DNA from: Pseudomonadota bacterium
Lineage (GTDB): Bacteria > Pseudomonadota > Gammaproteobacteria > Natronospirales > REEB76
Direction of reading: 5' to 3'
DNA: 6,216 bases
Assembly: GCA_021779005.1 (NCBI GenBank)
Contig: JAJYBN010000074.1
Location: 1 to 6,216 of the forward strand
Shown: in pieces, positions 1-4,727 of the stretch
How the letters are laid out: each line of letters opens with the position of its first letter
Numbering within the stretch: position 1 is the stretch's first letter
The notes under the pieces: generated by a model
Told to the model about the DNA's origin: nothing
The model's input: only the letters and a program-made list of their open reading frames with translations
The model's database searches: none
Made by a program: the position numbers and the translations under genes

Positions 1-161
1 CCGTAGACCAGCCACAAGGCGATACCCAGGGTGAACAATGCATACATGCCGAGCGAGATCCCGCGGGTATCGTGGGTGCGCAACGAGTGATAAACCTGCG
101 GTAGGAATGAGATGGTCGTGAGGGCCGCGGCCGCCAGACCGATGAAGCGCTCGATACTCAT
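1..161 (-). CDS. SemiSWEET (PQ-loop / MtN3 family) sugar transporter, 3' part cut off by the window edge
   Basis: Only the first 53 codons lie in the window; the reading frame is open to base 1. The visible protein has a first membrane helix (about residues 5-22) ending in the PQ-loop signature Pro21-Gln22-Val23. A basic loop with Thr-Arg-Gly-Ile-Ser (residues 32-36) follows, then a second helix starting at Met39-Tyr40 and reaching Leu-Trp-Leu-Val-Tyr (residues 49-53). This order is characteristic of bacterial SemiSWEETs, which are three-helix proteins of roughly 85-95 residues that work as dimers and carry sugars down their gradient through the inner membrane. About 30-40 residues, including helix 3, should lie outside. 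The start is the ATG overlapping the stop of the symporter gene (ATGA); there is no good ribosome binding site of its own, so it probably depends on translation of the upstream gene. The family is clear; the substrate is unknown. Confidence 0.88.
   Translation of the reverse strand, partial: MSIERFIGLAAAALTTISFLPQVYHSLRTHDTRGISLGMYALFTLGIALWLVY
158..161 (-). promoter_or_regulatory. ATGA stop/start overlap, probable translational coupling
   Basis: Read on the minus strand, bases 161-158 are ATGA: the SemiSWEET start codon ATG and the symporter stop codon TGA share two bases. The 15 bases before this ATG hold no strong Shine-Dalgarno match, only a GAG about 13 bases upstream. Ribosomes finishing the symporter probably restart here, which would tie SemiSWEET output to symporter output. 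Confidence 0.75.
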
Positions 162-1705
162 TCAGTGTCGTACTCATAATCTGCTGGTGTGGTGTGATCC
201 ATACCCTCCGGAGTTTTGAAGGCACGCAGGATCACTGTCAGGATGACTGCGATACCGATGTTGACGGGCAGTGAATATAGCGCCGCATAACCTGGTACCG
301 TCAGACCCCCCACCTGCAGCGGATAGATGGACGAGGTGAAATGCTGGGAGGCCACCATGCCGGTACCCAACAGCATGCCGGCGAGACAGCCCAGTACCAA
401 CGCCCAGCGATGCAGCCAGCGGGTGTACAGGCCGATGACCACCGCCGGTAGCGTCTGGATGATCCACACTCCACCCAAGAGCTGCAGCTGAATGGCGTAT
501 TTCCCAGGCAGGAACAGGATGAACGCCAGCGCCCCCAATTTCACGATCAACGACATAAGCTTGGCGATGCGCGCTTCCTGCGCCGGCGTGGCGTTCGGCT
601 TGAGGTATTCTTTATATATGTTGCGCGTGAACAGGTTGGACGAGGCGATCGACATGATGGCCGCCGGCACCAGCGCGCCGATGGCGATGGCGGCGAAGCC
701 CACGCCGGCAAACCAGGCCGGGAAGGAATGCAGGAACAATGCCGGCACCGCGAAGTTCGGACCATACTGCTTGAACCAGCCTGCATAGGCAGGGTCGTGC
801 TGCACACCCGCGGCCACTGCCATGTAGCCCAGCAACGCAATCAGCGCCAGCACCAGTGAATACGCCGGCAGCAGCGACATGTTGCGTTTGATGACCTTGC
901 GGCTGCTGGCGCTCAATACGCCGTTGACGCAATGGGGATACAGAAACAACGCCAGAGCCGAACCCAGCGCCAGAGTCGCATACGCACTGTAGGTGCCGAG
1001 GTTACCGCCTGAGGGTGCTTTGAGCAGCAATTTATCCGCCGGGATGCTGGAAAAGATGTGGGCATAACCCCCCAGTTGCATGGGGATGATGATCACCGCC
1101 GCGATGATGACAATATAGATGAGCAAATCCTTGACGATGGCGATGAGTGCCGGCGCCCGCAGGCCGCTGGTATAGGTGAAGGCCGCCAGGATCACGAAGG
1201 CGATGATCAGCGGCAGGTCCCCCACCAGTCCGCTGCCGGTGAAGCCCATGGCGGCGATAACCACCTGGATGCCCACCAGCTGCAAGGCGATATACGGCAT
1301 GGTCGCCAGGATGCCGGTGATGGCCACCACCAGCGCCAGCAGGCCACTGCCGTAGCGGCCGCGCACGAAATCCGAGGCGGTCACATAACCGTGTTTGTGG
1401 GACACGGACCACAACCGCGGGAACACCACGTACACGAACGGGTACACCATCAGTGTATAAGGCAACGCAAAGAACCCGATGGCGCCGGCGCCGAACACCA
1501 GCGCCGGTACTGCGATGAAGGTATAGGCGGTGTATAGATCGCCACCCAGCAGGAACCAGGTGACGACGGTGCCGAAGCGCCGGCCCGCCAAGCCCCATTC
1601 GTTGATGTGGTTAAGGTCGCCACGCCGCCAGCGGGCAGCCACGAAACCCACCACCGTCACCAGAGTGAACAGCAGGATGAAGACGATCAGTGCTGGCCAG
1701 TTCAC
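158..1705 (-). CDS. mctP: Sodium:solute symporter (SSS family), MctP/YhjB-like monocarboxylate permease
   Basis: A 515-residue inner-membrane protein with about 13 hydrophobic segments (first at about residues 4-24, last at about 474-494) and a short acidic tail. It is the usual length for sodium:solute symporters. Family marks include the Trp-Gly-Leu-Ala-Gly-Arg-Arg-Phe-Gly stretch at residues 37-45 and the Gly-Gly-Asp-Leu-Tyr-Thr-Ala-Tyr-Thr helix at 54-62. The cytoplasmic segment with Gly-Tyr-Val-Thr-Ala-Ser-Asp-Phe-Val lies at 106-114. The Ser-Ile-Ala-Ser-Ser-Asn segment at 352-357 lies where SSS proteins place sodium-site serines. The overall wording is closest in memory to MctP-type permeases, which take up lactate, pyruvate and related short monocarboxylates; the exact substrate is inferred. 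The start is GTG (bases 1705-1703), with an AGGGGA ribosome binding site (complement of 1711-1716) five bases upstream. A DUF3311 gene lies 28 bases upstream, an arrangement known for this subfamily. The stop overlaps the next gene start. Confidence 0.88.
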   Translation of the reverse strand: MNWPALIVFILLFTLVTVVGFVAARWRRGDLNHINEWGLAGRRFGTVVTWFLLGGDLYTAYTFIAVPALVFGAGAIGFFALPYTLMVYPFVYVVFPRLWSVSHKHGYVTASDFVRGRYGSGLLALVVAITGILATMPYIALQLVGIQVVIAAMGFTGSGLVGDLPLIIAFVILAAFTYTSGLRAPALIAIVKDLLIYIVIIAAVIIIPMQLGGYAHIFSSIPADKLLLKAPSGGNLGTYSAYATLALGSALALFLYPHCVNGVLSASSRKVIKRNMSLLPAYSLVLALIALLGYMAVAAGVQHDPAYAGWFKQYGPNFAVPALFLHSFPAWFAGVGFAAIAIGALVPAAIMSIASSNLFTRNIYKEYLKPNATPAQEARIAKLMSLIVKLGALAFILFLPGKYAIQLQLLGGVWIIQTLPAVVIGLYTRWLHRWALVLGCLAGMLLGTGMVASQHFTSSIYPLQVGGLTVPGYAALYSLPVNIGIAVILTVILRAFKTPEGMDHTTPADYEYDTE

Positions 1706-1733
1706 AGCAGTCCCCTTTGGTTATTCTTGATTG

Positions 1734-1925
1734 TCAGACTTTATTGAAATAGGCGAGCGCCGTGATCACCGCCGTGACAATGATCCACGCGAACTGATAC
1801 CAGTAGAAGAACGGGATGCCGAACAGCGCCGGTTCCATGCGGTTATAGAGTGCCGCCCACAGCACCCCGCCGTAAGGAATTGCGAATAGGACTACATACC
1901 AGCAGGCGCGTTTGACACGAGTCAT
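1734..1925 (-). CDS. DUF3311 small membrane protein, probable symporter partner
   Basis: A 63-residue protein with two hydrophobic helices (about residues 9-26 and 43-60). Between them is a short loop with Tyr-Asn-Arg-Met-Glu-Pro (27-32) and an aromatic run of Phe, Tyr and Trp (39-47). The Asn-Arg...Pro...Gly-Ile-Pro-Phe-Phe-Tyr-Trp-Tyr-Gln pattern fits DUF3311, a family of tiny proteins found just before MctP/YhjB-type symporters (for example YhjC before YhjB in Bacillus). The role is not settled. By analogy with YjcH beside the acetate symporter ActP it may help assembly or activity of the permease; that is inference. The start is the ATG at 1925, supported by GGGAG (complement of 1932-1936) six bases upstream. 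The frame stays open upstream to about 2033, but that extension would cross the likely promoter and lacks membrane character. It is the first gene of the transport operon. Confidence 0.85.
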   Translation of the reverse strand: MTRVKRACWYVVLFAIPYGGVLWAALYNRMEPALFGIPFFYWYQFAWIIVTAVITALAYFNKV

Positions 1926-1953
1926 GAGGGGCTCCCAGTTGCTATGCCCAACA

Positions 1954-1981
1954 AAGGTAACGGTTGGCCCGGCAATGTCAA
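1954..1981 (-). promoter_or_regulatory. Candidate sigma-70 promoter for the DUF3311-symporter-SemiSWEET operon
   Basis: On the minus strand a perfect -35 box TTGACA (complement of 1976-1981) is followed after 16 bases by TACCTT (complement of 1954-1959), a weak -10 box. Transcription would start near 1947, giving a leader of about 20 bases that contains the GGGAG ribosome binding site at 1932-1936. Spacing and position are right; the weak -10 suggests an activator may be needed. Confidence 0.45.
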
Positions 1982-2007
1982 GGCAGCGGCACGGGAGTGT
2001 TGTTCGC

Positions 2008-2038
2008 GATGCGGTGCGCACTCGCACATGCACGCATC
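2008..2038. repeat. Bulged inverted repeat in the divergent intergenic region
   Basis: The left arm GATGCGGTGC (2008-2017) pairs with the right arm GCACGCATC (2030-2038) over nine base pairs with one bulged G, around a 12-base loop. An exact 8-base palindrome, GTGCGCAC, lies at 2014-2021. The element sits 41-71 bases before the antiporter start, so it could be an operator for a dimeric regulator, a leader-RNA hairpin, or chance. No specific regulator family is recognised. Confidence 0.4.
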
Positions 2039-2078
2039 ATCCAGTACTGTAGTGCCGGTTTGTACGCTGGAGGCTGCC

Positions 2079-3881
2079 ATGAATTTCCTGCCGCAAATGC
2101 TCGTGTTCCTGATTGCCGCCTGCCTGGCAGTACCTTTGTCACGCAAATCCGGTTTCGGTTCGGTGCTGGGTTACCTGATCGCCGGCGTGGTTATCGGCCC
2201 CTGGTGCTTGCGGCTCATCACCAGTGTGGAAGCGATCCTGAATTTCTCTGAGATCGGCGTGGTGCTCTTGCTGTTCATCATCGGGCTGGAGTTGCAGCCC
2301 TCGCGGCTGTGGGCACTGCGGCGCACGGTGTTTGGAATGGGCGCTGTGCAGGTGCTGGTCAGCACCGCACTACTGACGCTGGCGGCCCGGGCGCTGGGCC
2401 TGGAACTGGTGCCGGCGCTGGTTGTGGGGTTCGGTTTGTCGCTGTCATCCACTGCCTTCGTGCTGCAGATGCTGGCGGAAAAGAAGCAGCTCATGGAACA
2501 CCATGGGCGAGCGGCCTTCGGCATCCTGTTGTTTCAGGACATCGCCGCGATCCCGGTATTGGCACTGCTGCGTATATTTCACCCCGACGCAGCGCACCAC
2601 TCTACGCATCTGCTGACTACCGTCCTCACCATCATAATGGTCGTGGCAGTATCAGTGACCGGCGGACGTTATGTGCTGCGGCCGCTGTTCCGTTTCGTCA
2701 TGCGGTTCGGCAGCCCCGAAATCTTCACCGCCAGCGCGCTGCTCATCGTCATCGGTGCAGGTATGGTTGCCAACAGCATCGGCTTGTCCATGGGGCTGGG
2801 AGCCTTCATCGCCGGTGTACTGCTGGCGGACTCCAGCTACCGGCATGAACTGGAAGCCGACCTGGAGCCGTTTAAGGGTCTGCTGCTGGGGTTGTTCTTC
2901 GTGGCGGTAGGCATGTCGGTGAACCTCGGCTTGTTGGCGAAGATCCCGCTGATCGTGATCGGTCTTGTGATCGGGCTGCTGGCGCTCAAGGGTGGTGTGC
3001 TATACAGCATGGCGAAACTCTACAAGCTGCCGGATGCAGCGCCGCGCAACCTGGCCATTGAACTTGCCATGGGTGGCGAATTCGCCTTCGTCATCTTCAA
3101 CAGCGCCGCAGGTTATCAGATCTTCACCCAATCGGTAGTGGACCTGCTGAATCTGGCCGTCACCCTGTCCATGGCGATCACCCCGTTGCTGGTGTTGTTC
3201 AATGAGAAAATCATCCAGCGCTTCCAGAAAGAGCATGCCCCGCCGGCGTTCGACAGCATCGACGAAACCGGCAACCCGGTGGTGATCGCCGGCTTCGGCC
3301 GTTTTGGCCAGGTGGTCGGGCGGGTACTGCGTCTGAAGAAGATCCCGTTCACCGCCATGGACGCCAACATCGAGGACGTGGATGTGGTGCGCCGCTACGG
3401 TAACAAGGTGTACTACGGCGATGCCTCACGCCTGGATCTGCTGCGCGCCGCGCGCGTGGAACACGCCAGGATCTTCGTGCTGGCCATTGATGATGTCGCG
3501 GCCTCAGTACGCACTGCAGAGATCGTGCGCAAGCACTTTCCACACGTGCAGATATATGCGCGCGCCCGCAACCGCCACCACAGCCATCTGCTCACGGAGT
3601 TGGGCGTAAAGATCAGCGTGCGTGAGACACTGTTCTCCAGTCTCAAGCTCACGGAGCAAGTACTGGAAGCCCTGGGGCAACCGGCCCATGAGACCCGCGC
3701 ACTGCTGGATAAATTCCAGCGCTACGACGAGGACTTGCTGCGACGCCAGCATGCGGTGTTCCGCGACGAATCCCAACTGATACAGACCACCAAGGAAGCC
3801 GCTGAAGAACTCCAGCGTCTGTTCGAGGAAGATAACCGCAGCAAGGCAGCGGCTGTTCCAGCCGCTGAAAACAGTGCTTGA
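2079..3881 (+). CDS. kefC: KefC-type monovalent cation:proton antiporter (CPA2 family) with TrkA-N domain
   Basis: A 600-residue inner-membrane protein predicted to exchange potassium (or sodium) for protons. Residues about 5-375 form a Na/H-exchanger membrane domain of about 12 helices. It includes Gly-Leu-Glu-Leu-Gln-Pro (69-74), Phe-Gln-Asp-Ile-Ala-Ala-Ile-Pro (152-159) with Asp154 at the expected ion-transport position, and Gly-Gly-Glu-Phe-Ala-Phe (332-337). The loop His256-Glu-Leu-Glu-Ala-Asp-Leu-Glu-Pro-Phe-Lys266 closely matches the KefC regulatory loop (HALESDIEPFK), with Glu259 and Asp261 kept. Residues about 400-515 form a Rossmann TrkA-N domain: Gly405-Phe-Gly-Arg-Phe-Gly410, acidic Asp428 at the end of strand two, and Tyr-Gly-Asp-Ala-Ser (446-450). 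A charged, probably coiled-coil tail covers about 545-585. The ATG at 2079 follows GGAGG (2069-2073) by five bases; the 45 upstream in-frame codons are not membrane-like. In E. coli KefC is held closed by glutathione and opened by its conjugates. Whether that holds here is unknown, and no kefF/kefG-like gene adjoins it. Confidence 0.9.
   Translation: MNFLPQMLVFLIAACLAVPLSRKSGFGSVLGYLIAGVVIGPWCLRLITSVEAILNFSEIGVVLLLFIIGLELQPSRLWALRRTVFGMGAVQVLVSTALLTLAARALGLELVPALVVGFGLSLSSTAFVLQMLAEKKQLMEHHGRAAFGILLFQDIAAIPVLALLRIFHPDAAHHSTHLLTTVLTIIMVVAVSVTGGRYVLRPLFRFVMRFGSPEIFTASALLIVIGAGMVANSIGLSMGLGAFIAGVLLADSSYRHELEADLEPFKGLLLGLFFVAVGMSVNLGLLAKIPLIVIGLVIGLLALKGGVLYSMAKLYKLPDAAPRNLAIELAMGGEFAFVIFNSAAGYQIFTQSVVDLLNLAVTLSMAITPLLVLFNEKIIQRFQKEHAPPAFDSIDETGNPVVIAGFGRFGQVVGRVLRLKKIPFTAMDANIEDVDVVRRYGNKVYYGDASRLDLLRAARVEHARIFVLAIDDVAASVRTAEIVRKHFPHVQIYARARNRHHSHLLTELGVKISVRETLFSSLKLTEQVLEALGQPAHETRALLDKFQRYDEDLLRRQHAVFRDESQLIQTTKEAAEELQRLFEEDNRSKAAAVPAAENSA
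3847..3867. repeat. Perfect 9-bp hairpin in the last codons of the antiporter gene
   Basis: CAGCGGCTG (3847-3855), a three-base loop TTC, then CAGCCGCTG (3859-3867): a perfect, GC-rich stem-loop 11 bases before the stop codon and about 60 bases past the end of the converging DUF899 gene. It is followed by AAAA rather than T on the plus strand, and on the minus strand the T run precedes the stem, so it does not meet the rule for an intrinsic terminator in either direction. It could still pause polymerase or protect the mRNA 3' end. Confidence 0.55.
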
Positions 3882-3927
3882 TCGGTCTGGGGTGGCTAAT
3901 CAGATGTTGGCTAAGGTTTGATAGAAG

Positions 3928-4665
3928 CTAGCCGGTGTAATTCAGCTTTGGATACCAATCCCTGCCCCGACCCTCGGGCGTGCAGTCGAACAGGTTCCAC
4001 AGCGGCCAGATCATGTCCACATGCCGCTGGTTCTGGCCTTTCTCTGCTTTTGCAAACAGCAGCTCACTGGCCCAGAAGTGCCGGATCCTACCGGCGCGTT
4101 TCACGAACACATTGAGTATCGGCCATTGTTTGCCGGCATCATCTTCGGCATGGTAGTCGTGGTTATAGCTGTTGCCGGCTGATGACAGCAGCTGCACATT
4201 TCGCCAGCCACGCTCACGTGCAAAACTCAGGATGCGCGGTAACGGTGATTTTGCCACCACCGCCATATTTACGCACTGGCTGACGTGGGTGGCGGCGCCA
4301 TCCAGCGAATCGATGATCGAAGTGCAACTCGGACAAGCGTGCGTCATGGCCGGGCCATACATGAAGCTGTAGAGGATCAGGGTATCCTTGCCGGGCGTAA
4401 ACAATTCTGAGAACCGCATGCTGCGCATGCCCGTGAGCGCATCCGCGCCTTCGAACACGTAGTCCTGTGTGACTACGCCGCCCAACGGCAGTTTGCGGCG
4501 CAGCACCGCCACCGTTTCGACCTGTTTGCGTAAGCCGATCTCCGCTTTCAGCAGGCGCTCGCGGGCGCGCCGGTAACCCGGGGTCTCGTTCGGGAAACGG
4601 CTGCTGGTAGCTGCCTTTGACCTGGATGGGCGCTTGGTCCGCTGCTTGCGACTGGATGTAGCCAT
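3928..4665 (-). CDS. DUF899 family thioredoxin-like protein
   Basis: A 245-residue, probably cytoplasmic protein with no membrane segment or signal peptide. It shows the DUF899 pattern in order: Tyr-Arg-Arg-Ala-Arg-Glu-Arg-Leu-Leu (31-39), a Glu-rich helix, Arg-Arg-Lys-Leu-Pro (56-60) and Leu-Phe (88-89). Then come a strand with Leu-Ile-Leu-Tyr-Ser-Phe-Met-Tyr-Gly-Pro (96-105), Cys111-Pro-Ser-Cys114, Ser-Pro-Leu...Ile (140-145), Arg-Gly-Trp (152-154), Ser-Ser (161-162) and a closing Gly-Arg-Gly-Arg-Asp-Trp-Tyr-Pro (232-239). The fold is thioredoxin-like and the CxxC could be redox-active, but no reaction is established for this family. The first 23 residues carry eight Lys/Arg and no acidic residue, a basic Ser/Thr-rich tail. 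The start ATG at 4665 has AGGGA (complement of 4674-4678) eight bases upstream. It follows the Lhr gene by 54 bases on the same strand and converges with the antiporter gene, leaving a 46-base gap. Confidence 0.87.
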   Translation of the reverse strand: MATSSRKQRTKRPSRSKAATSSRFPNETPGYRRARERLLKAEIGLRKQVETVAVLRRKLPLGGVVTQDYVFEGADALTGMRSMRFSELFTPGKDTLILYSFMYGPAMTHACPSCTSIIDSLDGAATHVSQCVNMAVVAKSPLPRILSFARERGWRNVQLLSSAGNSYNHDYHAEDDAGKQWPILNVFVKRAGRIRHFWASELLFAKAEKGQNQRHVDMIWPLWNLFDCTPEGRGRDWYPKLNYTG

Positions 4666-4699
4666 GTGATATTTCCCTATCGCTGGGTGATACGGAAAT

Positions 4700-4727
4700 A
4701 ATATACCCGTTATCGTGAGCTATTGAA
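4700..4727 (-). promoter_or_regulatory. Possible AT-rich promoter between the Lhr and DUF899 genes
   Basis: On the minus strand TATATT (complement of 4700-4705; an overlapping TATTAT is also present) makes a good -10 box. The only candidate -35, TTCAAT (complement of 4722-4727, 16 bases away), matches the consensus at three of six positions. The 54-base gap is clearly richer in A and T than its surroundings. It would let the DUF899 gene be expressed apart from Lhr. This is a weak call. Confidence 0.35.

Noticed and set aside
1058..1537. 159-codon plus-strand open frame opposite the symporter gene
   Set aside because: The product is dominated by His, Gln, Asp and Gly, typical of the reverse reading of membrane-protein codons, and overlaps a well-supported symporter.
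1032..1598. 188-codon minus-strand open frame in another frame of the symporter gene
   Set aside because: Out-of-frame shadow rich in His, Arg and Gly, fully inside the well-supported symporter gene.
2022..2050. TACTGT (2045-2050) as the -10 box of an antiporter promoter
   Set aside because: The -35 region at proper spacing (TCGCAC, 2022-2027) matches consensus poorly, so I did not list it as a feature. The antiporter promoter remains unassigned.
1944..2078. 45-codon N-terminal extension of the antiporter gene
   Set aside because: The extension has no membrane character, is cysteine-rich and unlike the family. The ATG at 2079 has an ideal GGAGG at five bases and gives the normal N-terminus and length.
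3882..3927. Intrinsic terminator in the convergent gap
   Set aside because: No stem of more than about four pairs followed by a T run was found in either direction; there is only a short direct repeat TGGCTAA, which is likely chance.
4418..4432. Two GCATGC palindromes three bases apart within the DUF899 gene
   Set aside because: They lie within the codons for Met-Arg-Ser-Met-Arg and are short enough to arise by chance from the repeated Met-Arg codons.
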